DNA of 64,000 bases from Brevibacillus fortis. Its GTDB lineage: Bacteria; Bacillota; Bacilli; Brevibacillales; Brevibacillaceae. This document shows positions 1 through 9,633 of this stretch, one piece after another. Numbering within the stretch: the first letter of the stretch is position 1; the number at the start of each line of letters is the position of its first letter. Made by a program: the position numbers and the translations under genes. Under the pieces are notes generated by a model. The model was not told where the DNA came from, did no database searches, and was given only the letters and a program-made list of their open reading frames with translations. The DNA lies in NCBI RefSeq assembly GCF_003013395.1, contig NZ_PXZM01000005.1, positions 25,706 through 89,705 of the forward strand, given 5' to 3'.

Positions 1-513
1 TGTCAAACTTGTGAAAAGGTATATGTAGAGAAAGATACCCCTCTGGTCATTAATACAAAAACGGTGGACCAGCAAGATTTTGTTTATGTTGATTCCAGAC
101 TGGTCATTTCTGAAAAGATAGCCTGTTTGTTCAAATCTTCGAAGCTTACTGGATACTTGTTAGAGCAGGTTGAACACTATGGTTCAAAAAGGAAACGGCG
201 GCCTGCCTATGAAGTAGTCCCTACCAACATACTCACTCCACAATGCATACCCGATGAATACAAAAACGACCCTAACGTTAAAAAGTTAAATTGTCCAGCT
301 TGCAATACGGGCAGTCATCTGATCTTTCCCTACCATTATGATCAAGGTATTTCAAAGTTTGTAGAGGATTTTAATTTATCTTTTGAATACACGGGGAATG
401 AGAAAAGCGCAAAACGGAACGTATTAATCAGCAGAAAAGTGAAAGATTTGCTGACTGAAAACGGTTATGTAGATGAAGAGTGGATTTTTCAACCAATTAT
501 AATTAAGAAATAG
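1..513 (+). CDS. Cys-rich hypothetical protein, 3' part; possible immunity protein (double-CXXC type)
   Basis: The reading frame is open from base 1, so the gene starts outside the window; the GTG at 64 is only an internal codon. At least 170 residues are visible. It carries two CxxC pairs, CQTC at the very beginning of the visible part and CPAC near visible residue 98, which suggests a zinc-binding treble clef or ribbon. The C-terminal pattern (ISRKVKDLL followed by FQPI) resembles double-CXXCG (SitI6-like) and Imm11-like immunity proteins of polymorphic toxin systems. That assignment rests on pattern memory only. No toxin gene is visible here because the upstream side is cut off. Function unproven. 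Confidence 0.55.
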   Translation, partial: CQTCEKVYVEKDTPLVINTKTVDQQDFVYVDSRLVISEKIACLFKSSKLTGYLLEQVEHYGSKRKRRPAYEVVPTNILTPQCIPDEYKNDPNVKKLNCPACNTGSHLIFPYHYDQGISKFVEDFNLSFEYTGNEKSAKRNVLISRKVKDLLTENGYVDEEWIFQPIIIKK

Positions 514-640
514 AGATAACTAATTCCTCCCTCCAAAGCTCTCCCATCCCCTGTTACTTATGACGACCTGTACATTATTCTTCATGTCATGAATTAACAA
601 GGGAAAGGGAGTTCCATCTTAAAACGTCTTCTTTTATCTA

Positions 641-2161
641 TTAACATTCGCTTATTTGCAATAGCAGGTGTATCGCCCTGTTCCAGCGATCCCGCAGTCT
701 TTTTCTCCCAGCTTCATCCAGATGTGGCTCATAGCGACGCCCTACCTTCATTCGCGCTTCCAAATCATTCGCCGTCCACCAGCCGCTCTCTTCCCCGAGT
801 AGAAACGCAATGCCCATCGCTGTTGTCTCGTTGATCTCAGGCACTTCAACCGGAACACCCAGCAGGTCTGCCTGAAACTGCATCAAATACGGATTTTGCG
901 TCAAACCGCCGTCTACACGCAAGACGGAAATCTTCTGTCCGACAGCCTGCTCCATCGTGACAAACACATCTGCTACACGATGAGCGATCCCTTCCAGCAT
1001 CGCTTTTGCCATCAGCGGTCGGTCAGTATGCTGAGAGAGTCCGAGAAACACCCCTCTCGCCTCCGAGTTCCAGTACGGCGTGCCGATCCCGTTCAATGCC
1101 GGAATAAATAAAAGATTGCTTGGGGCTTCCCCCTTGTGCAGTTCTTCATACCACTGCTCCGACCATCGTTGCAGCTCGTCTATATCCTGGTACAGCCCAA
1201 GCTGTTCCTTTCCCCATTCAATAGCAGACCCCGCCGCATAAATCGCGCCATCTAGCGCATATGTATGTTGCGCCCCTCGTTTCCAGACAAGCGTCGTCAA
1301 GAGTCCGCTCTTTTTGGTCGCAGGCGGCTCATTTCCGACGTTCATGTAAGCGAAGCAGCCCGTGCCATACGTGCATTTGGACATACCCGGCTCGATGCAG
1401 AGATGACCGTAAAGGGCGGCTGGCTGATCCACCTGGCTGACCAGAATCGGTGCTTGGATGCCGCAAAATTTAACCGGGTCTGTACTGCCAAACGAGCCAA
1501 CTGTTGGACGAATCTGCGGTAGCCAATCTTCCTCAATCTCCAAATACCGCAATATCTCCTCATCCCAATTCCCCTGCCGATGAGCAAACAACAGCGTTCG
1601 GGCAGCGGTGGAAGCATCGGTTACATACGAGGCGCCCCCTGTCATCTGCCAGATCACCCAAGAGTCAAGCGTGCTGCAATAAGCCTGCCGCTGTCGAATC
1701 TTTTCTTGTACCAGAGGCACTTCTTCCATCATCCATTTGATTTTCGTAGCGGAAAAATACGGGTCAATCAAAAGTCCGGTTTTCTCAGCCACCTTCTGTG
1801 CCCACGCGCCATCCGCCTTCCAGCGCTCTGCGATTTCATCGGAGCGGCGGCACGACCAGACGACTGCCGGATAAAGCGGCTCTCCGCTAACCGAATCCCA
1901 AAAGAGGACCGTTTCTCCCTGATTGGCCAGACCAACCGCTTCCACCTGCTCTGGTTCGATACGTTCTTTGAGCAGCACGTCAGCGACTCCCATCAAGACC
2001 TTTTCCCAGATCTCCTCCGGGTTATGCTCCACCCATCCGGACTGCGGATAATATTGCGTGTGCTTCTGGTAGCTTTCGGCAGCAACTCGTCCATGGCGAT
2101 TTACCAGCAGCACCTTGGTCCCAGTTGTCCCCTGATCGATCGACAGCAAATACTTCTCCAT
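641..2161 (-). CDS. FGGY-family carbohydrate kinase, glycerol-kinase-like
   Basis: ATP-dependent sugar or polyol kinase of 506 aa, last gene of a six-gene minus-strand operon. The N-terminal phosphate-binding motif DQGTTGTK (residues 9-16), DPYFSATK (133-140), the catalytic Asp in VDQPAAL (about D245) and TYGTGCF line up with glycerol kinase GlpK over the whole length. The glycerol-contacting NQRET motif of GlpK is NQGET here (80-84): the arginine is replaced by glycine, so the substrate is probably not plain glycerol. RBS AAGGAG lies ahead of the ATG. Neighbours (G3P-dehydrogenase-like flavoproteins, DeoR regulator, APC permease) suggest phosphorylation of an imported alcohol followed by flavin-dependent oxidation. 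Kinase family is certain, substrate unknown. Confidence 0.9.
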   Translation of the reverse strand: MEKYLLSIDQGTTGTKVLLVNRHGRVAAESYQKHTQYYPQSGWVEHNPEEIWEKVLMGVADVLLKERIEPEQVEAVGLANQGETVLFWDSVSGEPLYPAVVWSCRRSDEIAERWKADGAWAQKVAEKTGLLIDPYFSATKIKWMMEEVPLVQEKIRQRQAYCSTLDSWVIWQMTGGASYVTDASTAARTLLFAHRQGNWDEEILRYLEIEEDWLPQIRPTVGSFGSTDPVKFCGIQAPILVSQVDQPAALYGHLCIEPGMSKCTYGTGCFAYMNVGNEPPATKKSGLLTTLVWKRGAQHTYALDGAIYAAGSAIEWGKEQLGLYQDIDELQRWSEQWYEELHKGEAPSNLLFIPALNGIGTPYWNSEARGVFLGLSQHTDRPLMAKAMLEGIAHRVADVFVTMEQAVGQKISVLRVDGGLTQNPYLMQFQADLLGVPVEVPEINETTAMGIAFLLGEESGWWTANDLEARMKVGRRYEPHLDEAGRKRLRDRWNRAIHLLLQISEC

Positions 2162-2185
2162 ACAGCAGGCTCCTTTTTCATTATT

Positions 2186-3655
2186 CTAGGCTGAATGATC
2201 TTCTTTCTCTTCATCAAATCCGAATGTTCTGTCTTTAATCCCGATACGACCCTCCATAATTCCTTTGCGGAACAAGAGATGATACAAAATGACCCCAACA
2301 GCCAGCAAGGTAGCTGCCACGATCGCTACGCTATGAAATTTTTTCGGAACGGTCAGGATGCCGATTTCAAAGATCAACCATGCGATAGCAAGGAAAGTAA
2401 GCGGTGTGCGCCATTTGCCCAGGTCAAAGTGCTTCGATTTGGGCAGTTCCTTGCGTTTCCATGCGTAAGCAGCAATCGTTGTCAGGTAGAGAAGTGCAGG
2501 CAGAACCGAGGTGGCCCCTACCAGAAGGGTCAGGGAATCAGCGAATAACACAGAAAGAATGCCAAGCATTAAAACAAGTAATACTGCGTTTGTTGGTACG
2601 GAAGTCTGAGGTGATACCTTCTTGAAGATGGAGGAAGCGAAGAATACATTGTCGCGTGACAACGCATAGATGAGCCGGGAAGCGGAAGCCATGATGATCA
2701 AGCCGCACGCGAAGATGGAAATGAGGCAAAGCACCAGAAAGAAGCTGGATACGGCAGAGCCAAGACTTGCTTGCAAAATGTACGGAATCGGATTCGCTGC
2801 ACCGAGCACAGTCGGCAGATCTGTAATGGCAACAGAAATGACGATCAACAGCAAGAAACCGATCACACCACTCAACAATACGGATAAAATCATGGCACGA
2901 GGCACCGTTTTCTTCGCATTGATCGTCTCTTCAGAGAGATTCGCAGCAGCCTCGAAACCTACCAATGTAAAGGAACCCATCAGCGCTGCCATGATAAAAG
3001 CTCCTAGGTACGAACCGTCTGATTGAGTCGTAGCGGTACCGATATCCGTCAGCATGCTCCAATTCGCCCCGTTGTACATCACAACTGCCCCCAGCACCAC
3101 AACGATCCCGACCATACCGATCACTTCGGTATATACGGCGATATCGTTAATGCGAGTAGCAAGCTTCACTCCATAAATGTTTAATAAAGCTTGTACGACC
3201 AGCGTACCAATCACGATCCAGATCAGCGTCTGGGAGCCTGTATCCCAGCCAAACATCTCGGCGATAATGGGCGCCAGCGCATAGTCGACGGTGGGAACCA
3301 CGATAACGAGAAAGCAAAAGGCAATCCAGCCAGCAAACCAACCCAGCCCCGGGTTGGCAAGACGCGTCACCCATTGATAGGAATAACCGCTCAATGGAAT
3401 TCGTCCGGCCAGCTCTGCAAAAATAATAGCCACTATCAAATGCCCAATGGTTACAATCGGCCAGGTCCAGATACCAGCCGGCCCAGCCGTACTAAGCACA
3501 AATCCATAATTACTAAAAATGCCTGTGGTAATGGAAATGAAAGAAAACGCGACGGCAAACGAACTGAACAGTTTTAATGTCCGTCTCAATTCTTGCTTAT
3601 AATGATACGTTTGCATATCTTGCGAATCATTTGCTTGTACCGATTGTTTCACCAT
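2186..3655 (-). CDS. APC-superfamily amino acid/choline-type permease
   Basis: Integral membrane transporter of 489 aa with about 12 hydrophobic segments and short soluble ends. The sequence around residues 44-110 (STAGPAG, FAELAGR, PLSGYSYQW, ANPGLGWFAGW) is typical of the amino acid/choline transporter branch of the APC superfamily. It lies 24 bases upstream of the FGGY kinase and 24 bases downstream of the DeoR regulator gene, so it is presumably the uptake system of this catabolic operon. A good GGAGG precedes the ATG. The substrate cannot be read from sequence; an amino alcohol, choline-like or polyamine-like compound would fit the family better than a free sugar. Confidence 0.88.
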   Translation of the reverse strand: MVKQSVQANDSQDMQTYHYKQELRRTLKLFSSFAVAFSFISITTGIFSNYGFVLSTAGPAGIWTWPIVTIGHLIVAIIFAELAGRIPLSGYSYQWVTRLANPGLGWFAGWIAFCFLVIVVPTVDYALAPIIAEMFGWDTGSQTLIWIVIGTLVVQALLNIYGVKLATRINDIAVYTEVIGMVGIVVVLGAVVMYNGANWSMLTDIGTATTQSDGSYLGAFIMAALMGSFTLVGFEAAANLSEETINAKKTVPRAMILSVLLSGVIGFLLLIVISVAITDLPTVLGAANPIPYILQASLGSAVSSFFLVLCLISIFACGLIIMASASRLIYALSRDNVFFASSIFKKVSPQTSVPTNAVLLVLMLGILSVLFADSLTLLVGATSVLPALLYLTTIAAYAWKRKELPKSKHFDLGKWRTPLTFLAIAWLIFEIGILTVPKKFHSVAIVAATLLAVGVILYHLLFRKGIMEGRIGIKDRTFGFDEEKEDHSA

Positions 3656-3679
3656 TGATTGCCTCCCTCACCATTTGCT

Positions 3680-4450
3680 TTACATAGATGTCTTAGCAAC
3701 GATGACTTGCAATCCTTCCTGAGCGAGTCGCCCAGCAAGAGACTGGGGTAGTTCCTCATCTGTAATCACTACGTCGATGTCGGATAGCTCTGCCACCCTC
3801 ATAAAAGCGGTTACATTTATTTTGGAATGATCAATCAGTGCATATGTTTCTTTGGCGTTTGTAAGCATCAGCTGCCTGATATCTGACTCGCCCACATGGT
3901 AATCCGTAAAACCGGTTTCTGCTGCCAATCCCCCCACACCAATAAATGCTTTGTCCACAAACAAATCCTCGAGGCTTTTCCTAGCGATCGGACCGGACAT
4001 GGCCAGATCCCCTGCGCGCAATTCACCCCCACTCATAATCACCTTTGCATCCGGGTGCTGAGATAGTTCCAATGCCACCAGTAGCGCATTGGTTATCACC
4101 GTAATTCCTTTTTTATGGTAAAGGTGTTTGGCGAACAATTGTGTCGTCGTGCCCAAATCAATATAGATCGCGTCGCCATCCTCCACCAAGGAGGCGGCGG
4201 CGACCGCAATCGCCTCCTTCTCTGCCAAGTTCAATTCACTCCGCTTGGCATAAGGAGGCTCCACGTTGGTTTTATTCAGAATAGCGCCACCATGCACCTT
4301 CTTGAGTAGTCCCTGCTGCTCCATTTCATACAAATCACGCCTGATTGTTTCGCGCGTCACCGTTAATCGGCTGCATAGCTCTGCAATACGAACGGATTGA
4401 TTTTCTTGTAGCATTTGCAGGATCAGCTGCTGTCTTTCTTCTTGTAGCAT
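3680..4450 (-). CDS. DeoR/GlpR-family transcriptional regulator
   Basis: 256 aa. The N-terminal winged helix-turn-helix (LTVTRETIRRDLYEMEQQG, about residues 28-46) and the C-terminal DeoR sensor domain (DLGTTTQLF, ITNALLV, SGGELR, VGGLAAETGFTDYH) are complete. Members of this family usually repress sugar-catabolic operons and bind a phosphorylated sugar as inducer. Located inside the operon between the CoxG-like gene and the permease, so it is probably autoregulated. TAAAGCAA direct repeats just after the promoter near 7303 are candidate operators. The start codon has only a weak Shine-Dalgarno sequence (GGTGATC). Confidence 0.92.
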   Translation of the reverse strand: MLQEERQQLILQMLQENQSVRIAELCSRLTVTRETIRRDLYEMEQQGLLKKVHGGAILNKTNVEPPYAKRSELNLAEKEAIAVAAASLVEDGDAIYIDLGTTTQLFAKHLYHKKGITVITNALLVALELSQHPDAKVIMSGGELRAGDLAMSGPIARKSLEDLFVDKAFIGVGGLAAETGFTDYHVGESDIRQLMLTNAKETYALIDHSKINVTAFMRVAELSDIDVVITDEELPQSLAGRLAQEGLQVIVAKTSM

Positions 4451-4469
4451 GGATGATCACCAACTTCTC

Positions 4470-4934
4470 TTAATTGTAAATCTCCTGACTAGACTGGAAC
4501 AGGGTCTGGACGTTCGTCGCAAATTCTTCCGCCTTTTTCTTCACAGTCCCCTTCATTAGTATATCTCCTAACGATGCCAGTCGTCCTGTCATTTGCAAAT
4601 CCATCTCGTATTGCACGCGTGTGGTTCCCGGCTGTTCCTCTATTAGCTGAAGGTGCAATTGATTGCGGAACAATCCAGCCAACGCTACCGGTTGTCCGGT
4701 CATCTCCACTTGCAGCGCTTCTCCTTCTACCGCTTCTTTTAATTCCCCCGTGACGCGGAATTGAATCGTCATAAATTGTATTTTCACTTCCATGCTCGCC
4801 TCATAACGGGTGGGGCTGCTCATTTTCACTTCCTTGCAGCCTGGTACGCAGCCTGACAGTTTTTCAACATCCATAAAGACGGACCATACATCCGCTTTGC
4901 TTGCCTGAATCGTAAACGAGTCGGATAGCTTCAT
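4470..4934 (-). CDS. CoxG-like SRPBCC-domain protein
   Basis: 154 aa covering a single START/SRPBCC ligand-binding fold of the CoxG type: it begins with MKLSDSFTIQASKADVWSVFMDVEKL and has the characteristic LSGCVPGCKEV segment. CoxG proteins accompany molybdenum hydroxylases and CO dehydrogenases, where they have a membrane or assembly role, but none of those enzymes is encoded nearby. Here the gene sits between a flavoprotein gene and the DeoR regulator in one operon. RBS GGGAG precedes the ATG. It may bind a hydrophobic ligand or help assemble the flavoprotein complex; this is inference. Confidence 0.85.
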   Translation of the reverse strand: MKLSDSFTIQASKADVWSVFMDVEKLSGCVPGCKEVKMSSPTRYEASMEVKIQFMTIQFRVTGELKEAVEGEALQVEMTGQPVALAGLFRNQLHLQLIEEQPGTTRVQYEMDLQMTGRLASLGDILMKGTVKKKAEEFATNVQTLFQSSQEIYN

Positions 4935-4961
4935 CGTAAACTCTCCCTTCTGATGCTCGCT

Positions 4962-5801
4962 TTAAAAGAGATGCTTAGCTGTTTCTTTTGCCAATTCCAT
5001 CGATTTGGTGTGATCGTCGTCGCCAAGACAGGTACAGCTCCCTGCTGCATAAACATCCGGCAGATTCGTTTTCCCGGTGGCATCTACGATAATCGCATCG
5101 TGATGATCTCGTTCGATTGGCGTTCCTTTCAAGAAAAACGTGCAGGGTACCCTCCCTTTTGCAAAAATGAGCGTATCGCACGCCACTTCGTTTATCTCAT
5201 CCGTCATCCGATTCCGCAGCTGTACTCCTTCTACACGGGACAGCCCCTTGATAGAGGTAAGCTCCCAATCTGACTCAGAGTATGTGACCATATTGCTCGT
5301 CTCTTTTTCCAGAAGGACCGCTGTACTTCGAGAGATTCTGCCATTCTCGATCAACACAATCTTGCGGCCTGGCTGATATCCTCGCTCTATCAGCTGCATC
5401 GCCATCATCGGAGTCATGACTCCTGCTGGACGTGTCCCCGGGATTTTGTGCGCCTCACGCGGTTTTTCCAGTGAGCCTGACGCGATCAGTATTCTTTTTG
5501 CCTCTACAGAATAGGTACCCATCGGTGATTGGACGTACAACTGGTGCAGCTGACCGTTTGCGCCTGGGAAAAAACCGACGACAGTTGATTGTTCGTGAAT
5601 CTCGTAGGGAAGCGACGCGGCTTTTTCCAGCAGTTCCCGTTCTGGAGCAAACTCGTCAGAGCTCCAATACGGTAAGGTGAAGCCACCTCTTCTCTTCTGA
5701 TAATCGATCATCAGAACAGAGCTGACTCCTCCTTCCCATGCTGAAAGGGCTGCCGTCAATCCCGAGATTCCTGCTCCAATGATCACCAATTCATACTTCA
5801 T
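4962..5801 (-). CDS. FAD-dependent pyridine nucleotide-disulfide-type oxidoreductase
   Basis: 279 aa flavoprotein. The N-terminal dinucleotide-binding motif (IIGAGISGLTAAL, residues 7-19) binds FAD. A second domain (about 130-200, IVLIENG) and the C-terminal motif with DVYAAGSC (about 250) are present; the protein is short compared with full disulfide reductases. Its start overlaps the stop of the preceding flavoprotein gene by four bases (ATGA), indicating translational coupling. In other bacteria such a protein is paired with a GlpA-like dehydrogenase and passes its electrons on. Probably cytoplasmic or peripheral at the membrane. Confidence 0.87.
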   Translation of the reverse strand: MKYELVIIGAGISGLTAALSAWEGGVSSVLMIDYQKRRGGFTLPYWSSDEFAPERELLEKAASLPYEIHEQSTVVGFFPGANGQLHQLYVQSPMGTYSVEAKRILIASGSLEKPREAHKIPGTRPAGVMTPMMAMQLIERGYQPGRKIVLIENGRISRSTAVLLEKETSNMVTYSESDWELTSIKGLSRVEGVQLRNRMTDEINEVACDTLIFAKGRVPCTFFLKGTPIERDHHDAIIVDATGKTNLPDVYAAGSCTCLGDDDHTKSMELAKETAKHLF

Positions 5802-7213
5802 AACTGCTCCTCTCCTTGTGCTACAGCTAGATAAGAGTTTCTTACTCCTTTTAAAGGCTGTTTCCCGGTCTGTTCAGGATAGGTCTCGGCCATGACATCG
5901 ATGATTTTGGGAATACAGCAGTTTCCTTGGCATTCTCCTAAGGTGGCGCCCGTCCGCCGCTTCACTCCATCAATGGTCTGCGGGGTGAGTGGACGCTTTA
6001 AGGAATTGACGATCTCACTCCGGGTAATGGAGCGGCACAGACAGATGATCTCTCCTGTTTCCTGCTCCTCTGAAAAGAGATCAGGTAGGGCGTGTTGTGC
6101 CTGTTCGTTTCCTAGCAGCTCAAGCCCGGCTTTCTGGAGAGTTTCCGCTACCAGCTCTGCTATGCCAGGGGAAGCCGAGAGTCCGGTGGAACGAATCCCG
6201 GCGGCATGAATCATGCGTGGCTGTACAGCAGATGGGCGGATCACAAAATCTCCTTCGCTGCAAACTGCCCTGACGCCAGCAAACTGACGAATCGTAGAAA
6301 ACTGCCTGGAGTCGGGAACCAGTTTCTCACAGCCTGCCAGTACCGATTCCATGCCTGCCTGTGAGGTGGAACGATCCCATTTGTCCTCTTGATCCTCCGC
6401 CGTTGGCCCAAGCAGAAAACCGCCGAACACGACTGGCGAAATCAACACGCCCTTGGAGGTTTTCGTAGGAACAGGCAGGATGATCGAGGAAATGGATATC
6501 GCCTCTTCGGTCAGGATAAACTGGCCTTTACGCGGTGAAATCGAGAAGCTCTCATCTCCCACCATCCGGGCAATTTCATCGGACCATAATCCGGCAGCAT
6601 TCACCGCATATCGGGTCGTGACCGTTTCACCATTTTCCAGCGTAAGGAGCAAGTCCTCTCCATCCGGTACAGTCTCGATGTGGGAGACTCCTTGCCCAAG
6701 CACAACCTCCGCACCGTTTAACACTGCTATCTCTCCGAAGGCTCTGGTGGCCCAGAATGGATCGCAGATCGCTTCATCCGGTACTGCCAATCCTCCTGTT
6801 ACCTTGGCTGTCACAGCGGGATTCATTTCGAGAATCTCCTCAGCTGACATCCAGTGAACATCTACGCCATTCGCCTGTGCATTGGGAACATAGGTGGTTT
6901 CGATAATCTGCTTTTCTTCTTCATTTGTCGCCACCATCACGGCGCCACAGGGAATGTAGGGGATTCTCAGATCCTCAACCAACATCGGCCATAAGCTGCG
7001 GGAACGGCGAAGGCACTCCGCCTCAACCGTGCCTGGCTTTGCATCAAACCCGGTATGGACAATCCCACTGTTCGCCTTGCTTGTCCCTTCACAAACGTCA
7101 GGCTGCTTCTCGATTAAAAGCAGTTTCAGTTGATAAAACGAAAGGGCGCGTAATATGGCTGTACCGACTACTCCACCACCAATCACCACAACGTCGTACT
7201 TATGGTTTTGCAT
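5798..7213 (-). CDS. GlpA-like FAD-dependent dehydrogenase with C-terminal BFD-type [2Fe-2S] domain
   Basis: 471 aa, first gene of the operon. Residues 1-370 form a DAO-fold flavoprotein (VVVIGGGVVGTAIL at about 8-21; GTSKANSGIVHTGFD as in glycerol-3-phosphate dehydrogenases). Residues about 390-450 are a BFD-like iron-sulfur domain with a CxC pair followed by C-x4-C (ICLCRS ... GECQGNCC). This architecture is that of anaerobic GlpA-type dehydrogenases and related amino-acid or hydroxyacid dehydrogenases. RBS GGTGG is close to the ATG, and a strong promoter lies about 70 bases upstream. Likely oxidises the phosphorylated product of the FGGY kinase; the true substrate is unknown. Confidence 0.88.
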   Translation of the reverse strand: MQNHKYDVVVIGGGVVGTAILRALSFYQLKLLLIEKQPDVCEGTSKANSGIVHTGFDAKPGTVEAECLRRSRSLWPMLVEDLRIPYIPCGAVMVATNEEEKQIIETTYVPNAQANGVDVHWMSAEEILEMNPAVTAKVTGGLAVPDEAICDPFWATRAFGEIAVLNGAEVVLGQGVSHIETVPDGEDLLLTLENGETVTTRYAVNAAGLWSDEIARMVGDESFSISPRKGQFILTEEAISISSIILPVPTKTSKGVLISPVVFGGFLLGPTAEDQEDKWDRSTSQAGMESVLAGCEKLVPDSRQFSTIRQFAGVRAVCSEGDFVIRPSAVQPRMIHAAGIRSTGLSASPGIAELVAETLQKAGLELLGNEQAQHALPDLFSEEQETGEIICLCRSITRSEIVNSLKRPLTPQTIDGVKRRTGATLGECQGNCCIPKIIDVMAETYPEQTGKQPLKGVRNSYLAVAQGEEQL

Positions 7214-7278
7214 TCTGGTCCACCAACCTCAGGTTTTTGTTTGCAAAATATTGCTTTAGTTTGCTTTATTTCGTATTC

Positions 7279-7308
7279 ATTATATTCTGACTTGTATTTT
7301 CTTGTCAA
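7279..7308 (-). promoter_or_regulatory. SigA-type promoter of the catabolic operon
   Basis: On the minus strand TTGACA (7303-7308) and TATAAT (7279-7284) are both perfect consensus hexamers with an 18-base spacer. Just downstream (7225-7270) TAAAGCAA occurs twice in tandem and a TTTGCAAA-like palindrome follows; these are reasonable DeoR operator candidates because they would block initiation or early elongation. Confidence 0.75.
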
Positions 7309-7311
7309 TAA

Positions 7312-7347
7312 ACGAACTGCTACGGTCGTATGACAGCAGCAGTTCGT
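7312..7347 (-). terminator. Terminator-like hairpin after the chemoreceptor gene
   Basis: A 10-bp perfect stem ACGAACTGCT/AGCAGTTCGT with a 16-base loop lies between the end of the minus-strand chemoreceptor gene and the promoter of the catabolic operon. The T-tract is weak on the minus strand and better on the plus strand, so its direction is uncertain. Confidence 0.5.
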
Positions 7348-7374
7348 CATTTTGCATTTTTTTGCAAACAGTGG

Positions 7375-9417
7375 TTAGAGGGTGAAACGGTTGATCATTT
7401 GCTGTAATTCCTTGGCCATCTGGTTTAGCTGCTCTGCGGATGTAGAGAGCTGGTTCATCGAGATGCGCTGCTCTTCCGTAGAAGCAGCCACACTCGATGC
7501 ACTTGCGGCAGAATCCTTTGCAATCGAGGACAACTGCAAAATGGATGCCGTCACCTGTTCCGTTGCCGCTGACATTTGCTCTGCAACGGAGGAAATCTCC
7601 TGAATCTGATCCGCTACATCTTGGGTAGAATCCATGATCCGGCGGAATGCTTCCCCTGTCTCGTAGGCGATCTGAATTCCGGTTTCAACCTCGCGCGTTC
7701 CCTCATCCATGGCTTGTACCGCTGAAGTCGTTTCCCGTTGGATTTCGGTGATCAGATTGGCGATTTGGTTGGCCGAGTCGTTGGACTGCTCTGCCAGCTT
7801 GCGCACTTCATCCGCTACCACAGCGAAGCCTCTTCCCTGTTCACCTGCACGCGCAGCTTCAATCGCTGCATTGAGTGCCAAAAGGTTCGTCTGGGATGCG
7901 ATGGTTGCGATTACTTCCACAATCTGTGAGATTTCTGCTGAACGGCTATCCAGCGAACGAACGACATCGGCAGAATGGCTAACGGATCGGTTGATCGAAT
8001 CCATCTGTCCTGACACCTTTTCTACAGACTGGTTGCCCGCCACCGCTTCATTTGCCATATGTTTCGATGATTCGGCCATCGTGGAGGAGGCTTCGGCAAT
8101 TCTCTGAATACCGATTGCCATCTCTTCCATCGCCCGAGCACTTTCCTCAGCACTGTGCTGTTGATTCTCCGTTCCGATTGCTACCTCTTGGAACGACGAG
8201 GCCACCTGACCGAAGGCAAGTCGTGCTTCATGCGCTTTCTTTGCGGAGGTATCCGAGACTGTTCCTACTTGACCGGTATAGCCGCTAATATTTTTCATCA
8301 TTCCGTGCAAATCTTCAATGAATGCATTCACTGCCGTCGCTACGTCACCAATCTCATCCTTGCGCCGGATTGGGATTGTCTGGGTTAAATCCTTTTTTTC
8401 CACCAAGTTGACGATGCCTGCTTTCAGCTGCACCAATGGACGTGCTACCTGTCGATTGATAAACCAGTACAAGAGCACGAGGAAAATACTGATGGAGACA
8501 CCAAAAATAATCAGACTGATGTAAAAGTATTGGGTAATCGGTCCGTTAATCTCTGCTGCGGGCATGACAGTCGCTAGCATCATACCTGTTTCCCCGATCG
8601 GAGCGAAGGTGACGTATTGATTTTGTCCATCTATGGTTGTTTGCGTCATACCCGTTGCGGTTGCTTCTGTTATTTGATTGGCAATGTCCCGCAATCCCGT
8701 TTCAGACTCGTCCGTAATTTTCACCTGCAAGTTCTTTTGTGCATCGCGATGGGAAACGTAAATACCCGACTTGGAAACGATAAAACCATAACCTGTTTCG
8801 CCAACCTTCAGATTTTCGATGCTTTTGTTAAGCTCCGTAAGCCCGATATCCAATGTCGTCGTACCACTGATCTTTCCTCCCACTTTAATGGGCGCAATTG
8901 CTGTAACCATAGGAACTTTGGAGATCGGGTCGGCATATGGCTCTGTCCACACATATGGTTTGTCAACCATTCCCGCCTTGTACCAATCCTGTGCGAGATA
9001 ATCATAGCTGCCATCGCTGTAAGCCGGGTCGAGCTCTACTTTGTCGTTATTGCGGATAGCATACCTGCCGTACAGCTTTTGTGAGCTGTCGAAGCTGTAT
9101 GGCTCCATCCAAAATCCACCGCCCACAATCAAAGGCTCAGACGCTACGACATCGACCAGCGTCCCTTCGATTTGCTTGATGGTTTCCTTGGAGCCATGAG
9201 AGACAGAATACGTAAGTGTTTCCGAGAGCTTTCCTGTCTTGTCCAGCATACCATTCAGATAAGCCGCCTCTTTGGCTACCTGCATTTGTAGCTTTGCCTC
9301 TACTTCATTCGAGATAATTTGCTCAAACTGGAGAAAACCAAACACTAGCTGAAGAATAAAAATTCCGATGGTGATGGCAGCCAAAATGGTTACCAGCACA
9401 TTTTTTATGCTCCTCAT
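7375..9417 (-). CDS. Methyl-accepting chemotaxis protein, dCache sensor
   Basis: 680 aa transmembrane chemoreceptor. A first membrane helix (about residues 6-30), an extracellular dCache domain (about 30-290; note the GGGFWMEPY and [10 protein letters not shown] segments typical of this sensor), a second helix (about 295-320), a HAMP linker with [16 protein letters not shown], and the cytoplasmic signalling hairpin whose tip reads [20 protein letters not shown]. The longer frame starts at 9435, but a GGAGG lies directly before the ATG at 9417. Monocistronic. The ligand is not predictable, although dCache sensors often bind amino acids or amines. Confidence 0.93.
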   Translation of the reverse strand: MRSIKNVLVTILAAITIGIFILQLVFGFLQFEQIISNEVEAKLQMQVAKEAAYLNGMLDKTGKLSETLTYSVSHGSKETIKQIEGTLVDVVASEPLIVGGGFWMEPYSFDSSQKLYGRYAIRNNDKVELDPAYSDGSYDYLAQDWYKAGMVDKPYVWTEPYADPISKVPMVTAIAPIKVGGKISGTTTLDIGLTELNKSIENLKVGETGYGFIVSKSGIYVSHRDAQKNLQVKITDESETGLRDIANQITEATATGMTQTTIDGQNQYVTFAPIGETGMMLATVMPAAEINGPITQYFYISLIIFGVSISIFLVLLYWFINRQVARPLVQLKAGIVNLVEKKDLTQTIPIRRKDEIGDVATAVNAFIEDLHGMMKNISGYTGQVGTVSDTSAKKAHEARLAFGQVASSFQEVAIGTENQQHSAEESARAMEEMAIGIQRIAEASSTMAESSKHMANEAVAGNQSVEKVSGQMDSINRSVSHSADVVRSLDSRSAEISQIVEVIATIASQTNLLALNAAIEAARAGEQGRGFAVVADEVRKLAEQSNDSANQIANLITEIQRETTSAVQAMDEGTREVETGIQIAYETGEAFRRIMDSTQDVADQIQEISSVAEQMSAATEQVTASILQLSSIAKDSAASASSVAASTEEQRISMNQLSTSAEQLNQMAKELQQMINRFTL

Positions 9418-9564
9418 GCAAAAGCCTCCAATCACACAAATTGAAAAAATGAAAATTCATGACACGACGACATTTGGTAATCTACCCCACTATTACCATA
9501 TGTAAACTTCTTTTTTCGCAAACTTTTAAAAATATCAGAACATAACGAAAATCTATTTCCATGA

Positions 9565-9610
9565 CAAAAAGACGCCTGCTATCCAAAATATTTATGGACA
9601 GACAGGCGCC
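9565..9610 (-). terminator. Intrinsic terminator after the DedA gene
   Basis: On the minus strand GGCGCCTGTCTGTCC pairs imperfectly with GGATAGCAGGCGTC and is followed by TTTTTG. It fits the end of the DedA gene 24 bases upstream. Confidence 0.7.
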
Positions 9611-9633
9611 AAACTCTAAGGAATTCGTAAATA

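Noticed and set aside
4470..4934. CO dehydrogenase cluster suggested by the CoxG-like protein
   Set aside because: No molybdenum hydroxylase subunits or maturation genes are encoded nearby.
7220..7270. Riboswitch in the leader of the catabolic operon
   Set aside because: Too short and shows only direct repeats, which fit an operator better than a structured aptamer.
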